Source: Escherichia coli DSM 30083 = JCM 1649 = ATCC 11775
GTDB lineage: Bacteria > Pseudomonadota > Gammaproteobacteria > Enterobacterales > Enterobacteriaceae
Direction: 5' to 3'
NCBI RefSeq assembly: GCF_003697165.2
Contig: NZ_CP033092.2
Location: forward strand, 2,170,001-2,234,000
DNA: 64,000 nucleotides
In this document: positions 56,111-64,000 of the stretch, one piece after another
How positions within the stretch are numbered: the stretch's first letter is position 1
How the letters are laid out: each line of letters begins with the position of its first letter
Notes under the pieces: generated by a model
The model's database searches: none
What the model was told of the DNA's origin: nothing
The model's input: the letters and a program-made list of their open reading frames with translations, nothing else
Program-made: the position numbers and the translations under genes

Positions 56111-58045
56111 TTAAGACGATTTACGTACGCGCAAATACCATTCGCACAGTAAACGCACCTGTTTACGGGTGTAGCCTTTTTCCATCATACGGTCGACAAA
56201 GTCGTCGTGTTTCTTCTGCTCGTCGGTTGACGTTTTGGCGTTAAACGAAATAACCGGCAACAGCTCTTCGGTATTGGAGAACATTTTCTTCTCGATAACC
56301 GTGCGCAGTTTTTCATAGCTGGTCCAGTTCGGATTACGTCCGCTGTTATTCGCTCTGGCTCGCAGTACGAAGTTAACAATCTCGTTGCGGAAATCTTTTG
56401 GATTACTGATCCCCGCCGGTTTCTCGATTTTCTCCAGCTCGGCGTTAAGAGACTCGCGGTCAAACAACTGCCCGGTATCCGGATCGCGATACTCCTGATC
56501 CTGAATCCAGAAATCCGCGTAGGTAACATAACGGTCAAAAATGTTCTGCCCATATTCTGAATAGGATTCAAGGTAGGCCGTCTGGATCTCTTTGCCGATA
56601 AACTCGGCATATTTCGGGATCAGATAACCTTTCAGGAACTCCAGATAGCGTTCTGCCTGCTCTTGCGGGAACTGCTCGCGCTCGATCTGCTGTTCCAGGA
56701 CGTAGAACAGATGGACCGGGTTTGCCGCCACTTCTACATGATCGAAGTTGAACACGCGGGAGAGGATCTTAAACGCAAAACGCGTCGACAGACCGTTCAT
56801 CCCTTCATCGACACCGGCGTAGTCACGATATTCCTGATACGACTTGGCTTTGGGATCAGTGTCTTTCAAACTTTCACCATCATAAACCCGCATCTTTGAA
56901 TAAATGCTGGAGTTTTCTGGCTCTTTCAGACGCGAAAGAATAGAAAAACGTGACAGCGTTTCCAGCGTGCCAGGGGCGCAGGGGGCGTGAGTCAATTCAC
57001 TGTGATTAAGCAATTTCTCGTAGATTTTGATCTCTTCGGAAATGCGCAAGCAATACGGCACCTTCACGATGTAAACACGGTCGAGGAAGGCTTCGTTGTT
57101 TTTGTTATTACGGAAAGTGACCCATTCGGATTCGTTCGAGTGGGCGAGAATAATCCCGTTGAACGGCAGGGCGGAGATACCTTCCGTCCCGTTGTAGTTA
57201 CCTTCCTGGGTGGCGGTTAACAAGGGATGCAGCACTTTTATCGGTGCTTTAAACATCTCGACAAATTCCATGATCCCCTGATTGGCGCGGCACAGCGCAC
57301 CGGAATAGCCGTAGGCGTCCGGGTCATTCTGCGCGTAGTGTTCGAGTTTACGAATATCGACTTTCCCTACCAGGGCGGAGATGTCCTGGTTGTTCTCATC
57401 GCCGGGTTCCGTTTTGGCGATGGCAATTTGTTGCAGAATTGACGGCCAGACCTTCACTACCCGGAACTTAGTGATATCGCCACCAAATTCATGCAGGCGC
57501 TTTGCCGCCCACGGCGACATGATGGTGCCGAGATAACGGCGAGGAATGCCATACTCTTTTTCCAGAATCTGCGCATCTTCCTGCGGATTGAAAAGACAGA
57601 ACGGATGATCGTTGACCGGGCTACGCTCACCGTTGGCGCTCAATACATAAATCGGTACGAGCTGCATTAATGATTTCAGTCGCTCAGCAAGCGATGATTT
57701 ACCCCCACCCACAGGCCCCAGCAGATACAGGATTTGTTTCTTCTCTTCCAGCCCCTGAGCCGCGTGTTTCAGATAAGAGACAATCTGTTCAATCGCGTCT
57801 TCCATGCCGTAAAACTCTTCAAACGCCGGATAACGTGCAATGACCCGGTTAGAAAAGAGTCGAGAAAGTCTGGGTTCCTGGGCTGTATCGACCATGACAG
57901 GCTCACCAATAGCCATCAATAGCCGCTCAGCCGCGTTGGCATAAGCACTGCGATCTTGCCGACAAGTGGTAAGAAACTCCTGCAGTGTGAACTCTTCGTC
58001 CTTGGCAGCTTCATATCGCTGGCGATAGTGATCGAATATATTCAT
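56111..58045 (-). CDS. yeaG: YeaG, PrkA-type serine protein kinase
   Basis: 644 residues. AAA+-like N-terminal domain with Walker A GPVGGGKSSLAERL (about 110-123), and a PrkA C-terminal domain (about 390-640). It autophosphorylates, and with YeaH it supports survival in long nitrogen starvation, linked to RpoS. Transcription is driven by a sigma-54 promoter seen at 58149-58164 and, according to the literature, also by sigma-S. First gene of yeaGH. Confidence 0.95.
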   Translation of the reverse strand: MNIFDHYRQRYEAAKDEEFTLQEFLTTCRQDRSAYANAAERLLMAIGEPVMVDTAQEPRLSRLFSNRVIARYPAFEEFYGMEDAIEQIVSYLKHAAQGLEEKKQILYLLGPVGGGKSSLAERLKSLMQLVPIYVLSANGERSPVNDHPFCLFNPQEDAQILEKEYGIPRRYLGTIMSPWAAKRLHEFGGDITKFRVVKVWPSILQQIAIAKTEPGDENNQDISALVGKVDIRKLEHYAQNDPDAYGYSGALCRANQGIMEFVEMFKAPIKVLHPLLTATQEGNYNGTEGISALPFNGIILAHSNESEWVTFRNNKNNEAFLDRVYIVKVPYCLRISEEIKIYEKLLNHSELTHAPCAPGTLETLSRFSILSRLKEPENSSIYSKMRVYDGESLKDTDPKAKSYQEYRDYAGVDEGMNGLSTRFAFKILSRVFNFDHVEVAANPVHLFYVLEQQIEREQFPQEQAERYLEFLKGYLIPKYAEFIGKEIQTAYLESYSEYGQNIFDRYVTYADFWIQDQEYRDPDTGQLFDRESLNAELEKIEKPAGISNPKDFRNEIVNFVLRARANNSGRNPNWTSYEKLRTVIEKKMFSNTEELLPVISFNAKTSTDEQKKHDDFVDRMMEKGYTRKQVRLLCEWYLRVRKSS

Positions 58046-58148
58046 GGTATGCCGTCCTTTCGTTTTTTAGCACAGGTTAAGAGCCGTTCATATGAATAGT
58101 TGAGGCTCCCGGAAGAGGTAAACTGAACGACGTCTCTTGCTAAAACAC

Positions 58149-58164
58149 AGCAACTCTCATGCCA
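58149..58164 (-). promoter_or_regulatory. Sigma-54 promoter of yeaGH
   Basis: On the minus strand TGGCATG-AGAG-TTGCT matches the -24/-12 consensus TGGCAC-N5-TTGC with full spacing. It lies about 104 bases before the yeaG start. Agrees with reported NtrC-dependent expression of yeaGH. I could not place a clear NtrC dimer site. Confidence 0.78.
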
Positions 58165-58480
58165 TTTTATTGACGATGAGAACAACGTGCCCGGTGATAC
58201 ACCTTCAAAATTAAGCGTAGATGGCAAATGGAAAACTTGCCTGCACGGCTTTCTTAATTTCAATGGCATATCAACAACTCATCCATAAATTTTGCATAAT
58301 TAATGTAAATAATAGGGTCGCCGGTAACGCTAAATTCATTTGGCTGTAAGCGTGGTGTCATCTGCGTCAGGAAAATTAAACAGTTACTATAAAAAATGAA
58401 AACGTAAAAAGGTTGGGTTTCGATGTATTGACGGGTAAACTTTGTCGCCCGCTAAACATTTGTTTAAGGAATGATTAATT
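58165..58480. other. Divergent control region yeaG-mipA
   Basis: About 316 bases upstream of both genes. It must hold enhancer sites for the sigma-54 promoter and the mipA promoter; a possible mipA -35, TTGACG, is at 58438-58443, with a -10-like GCTAAA 17 bases later. No operator was recognised with confidence. Confidence 0.4.
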
Positions 58481-59227
58481 GTGACCAAACTCAAACTTCT
58501 GGCACTTGGAGTGCTTATCGCAACGTCTGCAGGCGTAGCGCACGCTGAAGGTAAATTTTCCCTGGGCGCAGGCGTAGGTGTCGTTGAACACCCATATAAA
58601 GATTACGATACCGATGTTTACCCAGTACCGGTAATCAACTATGAAGGCGATAACTTCTGGTTCCGTGGCTTAGGTGGTGGTTACTACCTGTGGAATGACG
58701 CAACGGACAAACTTTCAATTACCGCTTACTGGTCGCCGCTTTACTTCAAAGCTAAAGACAGTGGCGATCACCAAATGCGTCACCTGGATGACCGTAAGAG
58801 CACCATGATGGCTGGTCTGTCTTATGCTCACTTTACCCAGTACGGTTACCTGCGTACCACCCTGGCTGGCGATACCCTGGATAACAGCAACGGCATCGTC
58901 TGGGATATGGCCTGGTTGTATCGTTACACCAACGGTGGCCTGACCGTGACTCCGGGTATTGGTGTGCAGTGGAACAGCGAAAACCAGAACGAATACTATT
59001 ATGGCGTATCGCGCAAAGAGTCCGCTCGCAGCGGTCTGCGTGGCTATAACCCGAACGACAGCTGGAGCCCTTACCTGGAGCTGAGCGCCAGCTACAACTT
59101 CCTCGGTGACTGGAGTGTTTACGGTACCGCGCGCTACACCCGTCTGTCTGATGAAGTTACTGACAGCCCAATGGTGGATAAATCCTGGACTGGCCTGATT
59201 TCTACCGGGATCACCTACAAATTCTGA
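58481..59227 (+). CDS. mipA: MipA, outer-membrane MltA-interacting protein
   Basis: 248 residues, GTG start (MTKLKLLALGVLIAT). Signal peptide to about residue 22 (ending GVAHA). The mature protein has alternating aromatic strands ending in TGLISTGITYKF, whose last residue is Phe, the usual signal for BAM insertion. MipA bridges the lytic transglycosylase MltA and the synthase PBP1b in peptidoglycan growth. Alone between a 435-base upstream gap and a strong terminator. Confidence 0.95.
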   Translation: MTKLKLLALGVLIATSAGVAHAEGKFSLGAGVGVVEHPYKDYDTDVYPVPVINYEGDNFWFRGLGGGYYLWNDATDKLSITAYWSPLYFKAKDSGDHQMRHLDDRKSTMMAGLSYAHFTQYGYLRTTLAGDTLDNSNGIVWDMAWLYRYTNGGLTVTPGIGVQWNSENQNEYYYGVSRKESARSGLRGYNPNDSWSPYLELSASYNFLGDWSVYGTARYTRLSDEVTDSPMVDKSWTGLISTGITYKF

Positions 59228-59258
59228 TAATGCATTTTTCCAGGGCATTTTGTGCATA

Positions 59259-59283
59259 AAAACAGGGCGTCATGCCCTGTTTT
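59259..59283 (+). terminator. Terminator of mipA
   Basis: AAAACAGGGC, GTCAT, GCCCTGTTTT, followed by GC; strong stem 31 bases after mipA. Confidence 0.82.
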
Positions 59284-59316
59284 GCATTACGGTGGTGCAA
59301 TACCTGGGAGGAAGCA

Positions 59317-60171
59317 ATGCAACAAAAAATGATTCAATTTAGTGGCGATGTCTCACTGCCAGCCATAGGGCAGGGAACATGGTATATGGGCGAAGATGCC
59401 AGTCAGCGTAAAACAGAAGTTGCTGCACTACGCGCGGGCATTGAACTCGGTTTAACCCTCATTGATACCGCCGAAATGTATGCCGATGGCGGTGCCGAAA
59501 AAGTGGTTGGGGAAGCATTAATCGGTCTGCGTGATAACGTCTTTCTCGTCTCTAAAGTCTATCCGTGGAATGCTGGCGGGCAAAAAGCGATAAATGCATG
59601 CGAAGCCAGTTTACGCCGTCTCAATACTGATTATCTCGATCTCTACTTATTACACTGGTCTGGCAGTTTCGCTCTCGAAGAGACTGTCGCAGCGATGGAA
59701 AAATTGATCGCCCAGGGAAAAATCCGCCGCTGGGGCGTTTCTAACCTTGATTATGCCGATATGCAGGAACTCTGGCAGCTGCCGGGGGGAAATCAGTGTG
59801 CCACTAATCAGGTGCTTTACCATCTCGGTTCACGAGGGATTGAGTACGATCTACTTCCCTGGTGCCAGAAACAGCAGATGCCGGTGATGGCTTACAGTCC
59901 ATTAGCCCAGGCCGGGCGGTTGCGCAATGGACTGTTAAAAAACGCGGTAGTCAACGAAATTGCACATGCTCACAATATCAGTGCGGCACAAGTATTGTTG
60001 GCGTGGGTAATCAGCCATCAGGGTGTGATGGCGATTCCAAAAGCGGCAACTGTCGCACATGTCCAACAAAATGCGGCTGTGCTTGAGGTTGAACTTTCGT
60101 CAGCGGAATTAGCTATGCTGGATAAAGCGTATCCGGCACCAAAAGGAAAAACTGCGCTGGATATGGTGTGA
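59317..60171 (+). CDS. yeaE: YeaE, aldo-keto reductase (methylglyoxal reductase)
   Basis: 284 residues, AKR TIM barrel. Catalytic Asp/Tyr in DTAEMYADG, Lys in VSKVYPW, His in LYLLHWSG; NADPH motifs near IPKAATVAHVQQN. It reduces methylglyoxal and related aldehydes. The ATG at 59317 is preceded by GGGAGGAAG and gives the family length; an in-frame ATG at 59272 overlaps the mipA terminator. Convergent with yeaD. Confidence 0.95.
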   Translation: MQQKMIQFSGDVSLPAIGQGTWYMGEDASQRKTEVAALRAGIELGLTLIDTAEMYADGGAEKVVGEALIGLRDNVFLVSKVYPWNAGGQKAINACEASLRRLNTDYLDLYLLHWSGSFALEETVAAMEKLIAQGKIRRWGVSNLDYADMQELWQLPGGNQCATNQVLYHLGSRGIEYDLLPWCQKQQMPVMAYSPLAQAGRLRNGLLKNAVVNEIAHAHNISAAQVLLAWVISHQGVMAIPKAATVAHVQQNAAVLEVELSSAELAMLDKAYPAPKGKTALDMV

Positions 60172-60180
60172 TGTTGATAC

Positions 60181-60205
60181 GTGCCGGATGCATCGCACCC
60201 GGCAC
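60181..60205. terminator. REP-like hairpin between yeaE and yeaD
   Basis: GTGCCGG, TGC, GCA, CCGGCAC are arranged as a nearly perfect stem (positions 60181-60205) between two convergent genes, REP-like in composition. No T run; likely a shared 3' end or REP fragment. Confidence 0.55.
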
Positions 60206-60221
60206 ACAATATTAACGCAAA

Positions 60222-61106
60222 TTAACGTTTCGCAACGCGAATGGATTGCGCCAGATGTGCAGGTTTCTCTTTGGTGACTTTTTGCGTTTCTGAAGCGTAA
60301 GCCGTTTCTACACAAACAAAGGTCTTGTAGCCATCATCCGGCATATCGCCCATGCTAACTGAAAGCGCCGGTCCTGGGTTCCAGCCTACAACGTTCAGAT
60401 GATGCTGGTGGCCTACGGCGATAATACGATTCAGCGCTTCGTCATTAATTACGCTGCAATCTTGCGGATTCAGATACACGCGATCGGTACGGTCAGGGAA
60501 GGTCTGAATACCGTCGGTCAGTACATCTTCTTTCGCGTCATTTACTTTATCAATGAAGCGATCGCCTAGTCCACTGACGCTTACCTTAGCGATATCACCC
60601 ACGTTAAAGTAGGTATGCAGAGCAGAGGTAGTTTCAAATTCGCCGTGTGCTTCAAGATCGATTTCACAGGTTTTACCCACGTGGAAATGCGCTAACAGCG
60701 TAAAGTCGTGCGGCCAGAATTTTTTCGTCTCTTCGCTTTGTGTCAATTCAAAAGTCAGCGCTACGCCATCAGCATCTTCACGATGTGATTTCAGCGCCCA
60801 CGGCAGGTTGCGGGCAAAACCGTGCGCAGGCAGACCTTGTTGTGCAGCCGGACCAAACCACGGCCAGCAAACCGGTATGCCACCGCGAATGGCGACGCCA
60901 TTTTTGAACGGTGTGTTGTTACTCAACCACAGAACTTCTTCTTCACCCGCAGGTTTCCACGAGAGAAGGTGTGCGCCCTGTAATGCAAAAGAGGCTTTTA
61001 CCTGGGGATGATCGACCACAATGAGGTCCAGTTCATCCAGTTTACGACGGGAGAGGACAGGGGAGATTTGTTCGATGACCGGAAGGGCAAAAATTTTCTT
61101 AATCAT
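60222..61106 (-). CDS. yeaD: YeaD, glucose-6-phosphate 1-epimerase family
   Basis: 294 residues, galactose-mutarotase-like beta sandwich. Family motifs: IRGGIPVCWPWFG, HGFARNLPW (catalytic His), HTYFNVGD, and the catalytic Glu near VCVETAYA. It speeds exchange of alpha and beta anomers of glucose 6-phosphate. The start at 61106 (MIKKIFALPVIE) matches the known N terminus. Just downstream of gapA with a terminator between them, so mostly separate or read-through expression. Confidence 0.93.
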   Translation of the reverse strand: MIKKIFALPVIEQISPVLSRRKLDELDLIVVDHPQVKASFALQGAHLLSWKPAGEEEVLWLSNNTPFKNGVAIRGGIPVCWPWFGPAAQQGLPAHGFARNLPWALKSHREDADGVALTFELTQSEETKKFWPHDFTLLAHFHVGKTCEIDLEAHGEFETTSALHTYFNVGDIAKVSVSGLGDRFIDKVNDAKEDVLTDGIQTFPDRTDRVYLNPQDCSVINDEALNRIIAVGHQHHLNVVGWNPGPALSVSMGDMPDDGYKTFVCVETAYASETQKVTKEKPAHLAQSIRVAKR

Positions 61107-61138
61107 GACGCAGTCCTTTAACTTCATTTTATCAGGTA

Positions 61139-61168
61139 AAAAAAAGAGCGACCGAAGTCGCTCTTTTT
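61139..61168 (-). terminator. Terminator of gapA
   Basis: AAAAAGAGCGAC, CGAA, GTCGCTCTTTTT; on the minus strand the T run exceeds six bases. It lies 22 bases after the gapA stop. Confidence 0.9.
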
Positions 61169-61189
61169 AGATCACAGAGTCATCTCAAC

Positions 61190-62185
61190 TTATTTGGAGA
61201 TGTGAGCGATCAGGTCCAGAACTTTGTTGGAGTAACCGGTTTCGTTGTCGTACCAGGATACCAGTTTCACGAAGTTGTCGTTCAGAGCGATACCCGCTTT
61301 AGCATCGAACACGGAAGTGCAAACTTCGCCGTTGAAATCGGTAGATACTACGTCATCTTCGGTGTAGCCCAGAACGCCTTTCATTTCGCCTTCAGCAGCA
61401 GCTTTAACGGCAGCTTTGATCTGCTCGTAAGTTGCAGCTTTTTCCAGACGAACGGTCAGGTCAACTACGGATACGTTCGGGGTCGGAACGCGGAACGCCA
61501 TACCAGTCAGTTTGCCATTCAGTTCTGGCAGTACTTTACCTACAGCTTTAGCAGCACCGGTAGAAGACGGGATGATGTTCTGGGAAGCGCCGCGGCCGCC
61601 GCGCCAGTCTTTGTGAGACGGGCCATCAACGGTTTTCTGAGTAGCGGTAGTAGCGTGAACGGTGGTCATCAGACCTTCGATGATGCCGAAGTTATCGTTG
61701 ATAACTTTAGCCAGCGGAGCCAGGCAGTTGGTGGTGCAGGAAGCGTTGGAAACGATGTCCTGGCCAGCATATTTGTCGAAGTTAGCGCCTTTAACGAACA
61801 TCGGAGTGTTGTCTTTAGACGGACCAGTCATAACCACTTTCTTCGCACCAGCGGTGATGTGTTTACGAGCAGTTTCGTCAGTCAGGAACAGACCAGTTGC
61901 TTCAGCGACAACGTCAACACCAACTTCGTCCCATTTCAGGTTAGCCGGATCACGTTCAGCGGTAACACGGATTTTTTTACCGTTAACGATCAGATGACCG
62001 TCTTTCACTTCAACGGTACCGTCGAAACGGCCGTGAGTGGAGTCATATTTCAGCATGTATGCCATGTAATCAGCGTCTAACAGGTCGTTGATTGCAACGA
62101 TCTCGATGTCAGAACGTTTCTGAGCAGCACGGAAAACAATGCGACCGATACGGCCAAAACCGTTGATACCTACTTTGATAGTCAT
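61190..62185 (-). CDS. gapA: Glyceraldehyde-3-phosphate dehydrogenase A
   Basis: 331 residues, MTIKVGINGFGRIGR. It makes 1,3-bisphosphoglycerate and NADH from G3P in glycolysis; tetramer in the cytoplasm. NAD-binding GINGFGRIG, the active-site Cys in SNASCTTNCLAP (about 150) and the His in TVHATTATQ (about 177) are intact. Codon use is highly biased, as expected for one of the most abundant proteins. Several promoters lie in the 62186-62526 gap. Confidence 0.98.
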   Translation of the reverse strand: MTIKVGINGFGRIGRIVFRAAQKRSDIEIVAINDLLDADYMAYMLKYDSTHGRFDGTVEVKDGHLIVNGKKIRVTAERDPANLKWDEVGVDVVAEATGLFLTDETARKHITAGAKKVVMTGPSKDNTPMFVKGANFDKYAGQDIVSNASCTTNCLAPLAKVINDNFGIIEGLMTTVHATTATQKTVDGPSHKDWRGGRGASQNIIPSSTGAAKAVGKVLPELNGKLTGMAFRVPTPNVSVVDLTVRLEKAATYEQIKAAVKAAAEGEMKGVLGYTEDDVVSTDFNGEVCTSVFDAKAGIALNDNFVKLVSWYDNETGYSNKVLDLIAHISK

Positions 62186-62345
62186 ATATTCCACCAGCTA
62201 TTTGTTAGTGAATAAAAGGTTGCCTGTAAAATTACAAAAACCTTACGCAGCGTCAAGCGGAATCGTGTCAATCATTGCGACAAATCAATCCTGTGCCTAA
62301 GCATTACGCGACTGACTCGCCTCACTCTTCCTTTGGGCTTGAGAC

Positions 62346-62377
62346 CACATGGGGTCGGCGCCCCGAATTTTAAAGGG
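62346..62377 (-). promoter_or_regulatory. Sigma-32-type promoter of gapA
   Basis: On the minus strand CCCTTTAAAA is followed 14 bases later by CCCCATGT, a fair match to the heat-shock promoter CTTGAA-N13/14-CCCCATNT. gapA is known to have a heat-shock P2 promoter. Confidence 0.65.
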
Positions 62378-62390
62378 CAATTACGATAAA

Positions 62391-62412
62391 AATGTGATTT
62401 TCATCACGATTT
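62391..62412. promoter_or_regulatory. CRP site in the gapA-msrB intergenic region
   Basis: AATGTGATTTTCATCACGAT shows the TGTGA-N6-TCACR arrangement with the right half slightly off. gapA has a CRP-linked promoter; msrB starts 115 bases to the right. Confidence 0.7.
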
Positions 62413-62526
62413 AGGTGCAGCCATTTCGTCGAGATCAAGTTTAGGACAAAATTTTGCCAGTTGGTGTTAATGTTTTGTTAGAATCAGTCACGTAATGTGA
62501 GCACGATTAAAGTGAGATGTGAGCAA

Positions 62527-62940
62527 ATGGCTAATAAACCTTCGGCAGAAGAACTGAAAAAAAATTTGTCCGAGATGCAGTTCTACGTGACGCAGAATCA
62601 TGGGACAGAACCGCCATTTACGGGTCGTTTACTGCATAACAAGCGTGACGGCGTATATCACTGTTTGATCTGCGATGCCCCGCTGTTTCATTCCCAAACC
62701 AAGTATGATTCCGGCTGTGGCTGGCCCAGCTTCTACGAACCGTTGAGTGAAGAATCTATTCGTTATATCAAAGACTTGTCGCATGGAATGCAGCGCATAG
62801 AAATTCGTTGCGGTAACTGCGATGCCCATCTGGGCCATGTCTTTCCTGACGGGCCGCAGCCAACGGGCGAACGTTATTGTGTTAACTCTGCTTCTTTACG
62901 CTTCACTGATGGCGAAAACGGCGAAGAAATCAACGGTTGA
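62527..62940 (+). CDS. msrB: Peptide methionine-(R)-S-oxide reductase
   Basis: 137 residues. Two zinc-binding CxxC pairs (CLICDAPL and CGNCDAHLGH) and the catalytic Cys in RYCVNSASLRF. It repairs methionine-R-sulfoxide in proteins using thioredoxin. The ATG at 62527 (MANKPSAEEL) matches the known start. 41 bases before yeaC, so probably one transcript. Confidence 0.97.
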   Translation: MANKPSAEELKKNLSEMQFYVTQNHGTEPPFTGRLLHNKRDGVYHCLICDAPLFHSQTKYDSGCGWPSFYEPLSEESIRYIKDLSHGMQRIEIRCGNCDAHLGHVFPDGPQPTGERYCVNSASLRFTDGENGEEING

Positions 62941-62981
62941 AAAAACGATTCAGCAACTTATTCCACAGGAGCGGAAAAATT

Positions 62982-63254
62982 ATGAATCTTGATGACATTA
63001 TCAACAGCATGACGCCTGAGGTATACCAGCGTTTGTCGACCGCCGTTGAACTGGGGAAATGGCCTGATGGCGTTACGTTGACCGAGGAACAAAAAGAGAA
63101 CTGCCTGCAACTGGTGATGCTGTGGCAAGCCCGCCATAATACCGAAGCACAGCATATGACAATTGACACAAATGGTCAGATGGTCATGAAGAGCAAACAG
63201 CAGTTAAAAGAAGATTTTGGTATCTCAGCAAAGCCTATTGCCATGTTTAAGTAA
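62982..63254 (+). CDS. yeaC: YeaC, DUF1315 protein
   Basis: 90 residues, MNLDDIINSMTPEVYQRL to SAKPIAMFK. Soluble and helical; function unknown, often beside msrB in enterobacteria. SD GGAGCGG precedes the ATG. Confidence 0.9.
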   Translation: MNLDDIINSMTPEVYQRLSTAVELGKWPDGVTLTEEQKENCLQLVMLWQARHNTEAQHMTIDTNGQMVMKSKQQLKEDFGISAKPIAMFK

Positions 63255-63623
63255 GTGGTTTATCCCCTTTTTGCCGCGGTTATAAAGGGGATAGCCAACA
63301 ATGACCCCACGACTCATCTCAATTATCTCGCCCCGACCTGGCTAAGTCCCAGTCCGATCTCTTGCAGTCGCGTTCACACCTGAATGACTTCTCATGAACT
63401 TAAGTCTCAGGCCTATTTGGCCGGGAATCCCTCTCGAATTTGCTCTTTTTGCGTCCCGCCTTCCATCAACCTGTAACAGCCCCAGCCATTTTCTGCGTAA
63501 TTGTGATCCAAGTTGTAAAACGCAGATCATTATCTGTGTTTTACAGATTTGATGTTGACCTCAAAAATCATGTGGGTAAGTATGATGACCATCTAAGCAA
63601 AACAAAACACAGAGGATGACGCA
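63255..63623. other. Intergenic region yeaC-ydjL
   Basis: About 370 bases, no credible gene. Contains a CRP-like TTGTGATCCAAGTTGTAAA (63500-63518) overlapping the start of the palindrome at 63514-63545, and the ydjL leader with an SD-like AGAGGA (63610-63615). Confidence 0.5.
63514..63545. promoter_or_regulatory. Near-perfect palindrome upstream of ydjL
   Basis: TGTAAAACGCAGAT and ATCTGTGTTTTACA are 14-base inverted arms with one mismatch and a four-base CATT spacer. No T run follows on either strand, so it reads as an operator, not a terminator. It is 78 bases upstream of the ydjL start and could be the target of the regulator of the ydj sugar operon (YdjF, DeoR type, is encoded nearby in K-12). 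Confidence 0.6.
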
Positions 63624-64000
63624 ATGAAAGCACTGGCTCGGTTTGGCAAGGCCTTTGGCGGCTACAAGATGATTGATGTCCCACAACCCATTTGTGGCCC
63701 GGAAGATGTCGTGATTGAAATTAAAGCCGCGGCAATCTGCGGCGCAGACATGAAGCACTACAATGTCGATAGCGGTTCTGATGAGTTTAACTCTATCCGC
63801 GGCCATGAGTTCGCAGGTTGTATTGCGCAGGTTGGTGAAAAAGTCAAAGACTGGAAAGTGGGGCAACGCGTCGTGTCGGATAACAGCGGTCACGTTTGCG
63901 GTGTTTGCCCGGCCTGTGAACAAGGTGATTTTCTGTGTTGTACAGAAAAAGTAAACCTTGGTCTGGATAACAATACCTGGGGCGGTGGTTTTTCCAAATA
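63624..64000 (+). CDS. ydjL: YdjL, zinc-type alcohol dehydrogenase (5' part)
   Basis: The first 125 codons are inside the window. Medium-chain dehydrogenase: catalytic zinc Cys in AAICGADMKHY and His in RGHEFAG; structural zinc cysteines CGVCPACEQGDFLCC. In K-12 it begins the ydjLKJIH sugar-alcohol catabolic operon; substrate unclear. The 3' part and the NAD fold lie outside. Confidence 0.88.
   Translation, partial: MKALARFGKAFGGYKMIDVPQPICGPEDVVIEIKAAAICGADMKHYNVDSGSDEFNSIRGHEFAGCIAQVGEKVKDWKVGQRVVSDNSGHVCGVCPACEQGDFLCCTEKVNLGLDNNTWGGGFSK

Noticed and set aside
61202..62080. A 292-codon open frame opposite gapA
   Set aside because: It is the complement of a gene with strong codon bias, which removes stops from the opposite strand. 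No family features are seen.

Overview
The window is an ordinary chromosomal segment of Escherichia coli or a very close Escherichia. Gene order, gene lengths and protein sequences recalled from E. coli K-12 agree almost throughout with the 40-41 min region, read in reverse relative to K-12 numbering, from the 3' end of yebG to the 5' part of ydjL. Identification rests on recognising the proteins and the synteny; no search was run. I see no prophage, insertion sequence, CRISPR array, tRNA or rRNA gene, toxin-antitoxin pair or defence island.

Layout. 1-7150: yebG end, yebF, yebE, ptrB, exoX (interrupted by an amber codon), yobB, holE and the copper-type yobA-yebZ-yebY operon. 7150-10300: the antisense sRNA pair SdsR/SraC, pphA, yebW, yebV, rsmF. 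10371-21250: the letAB lipid-transport operon, msrC, proQ-prc, htpX, yebQ, kdgR. 21350-25714: small-protein and regulatory genes (yobH, mgrB with a PhoP box, yebO, yobF-cspC), rlmA, and the manganese exporter mntP with a yybP-ykoY riboswitch and two upstream MntR-like boxes, then yobD. 25769-32088: the mannose PTS manXYZ, yoaE and the c-di-GMP phosphodiesterase gene pdeD. 32219-43651: sdaA, nudL-pabB, yoaH, yoaC, yoaB, yoaA, tsaB, yeaY, fadD, rnd. 43741-44067: a deletion scar made of a decayed dmlA piece abutting the 3' end of a LysR regulator gene; K-12 carries yeaX-yeaW-yeaV-dmlA-dmlR here. 44194-58045: leuE, yeaR-yoaG (NsrR-like site), yeaQ, the tiny genes yoaJ and yoaK, dgcP, yoaF, yeaO, nimT/nimR, yeaL, yoaI, yeaK, dgcJ, cdgI and the yeaGH stress kinase operon with a sigma-54-type promoter. 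58481-64000: mipA, yeaE, yeaD, gapA, msrB, yeaC and the start of ydjL.

Common themes are envelope upkeep (letAB, prc, htpX, mipA, yeaY), c-di-GMP signalling (dgcP, dgcJ, the degenerate cdgI and pdeD), methionine sulfoxide repair (msrC, msrB), metal handling (yobA-yebZ-yebY, mntP), and sugar and fatty-acid entry (manXYZ, fadD, gapA, yeaD). The strain-specific events are the exoX nonsense codon and the dml/yea deletion scar. I did not find a convincing new biological system; the best leads are those two lesions and several uncharacterised inverted repeats.
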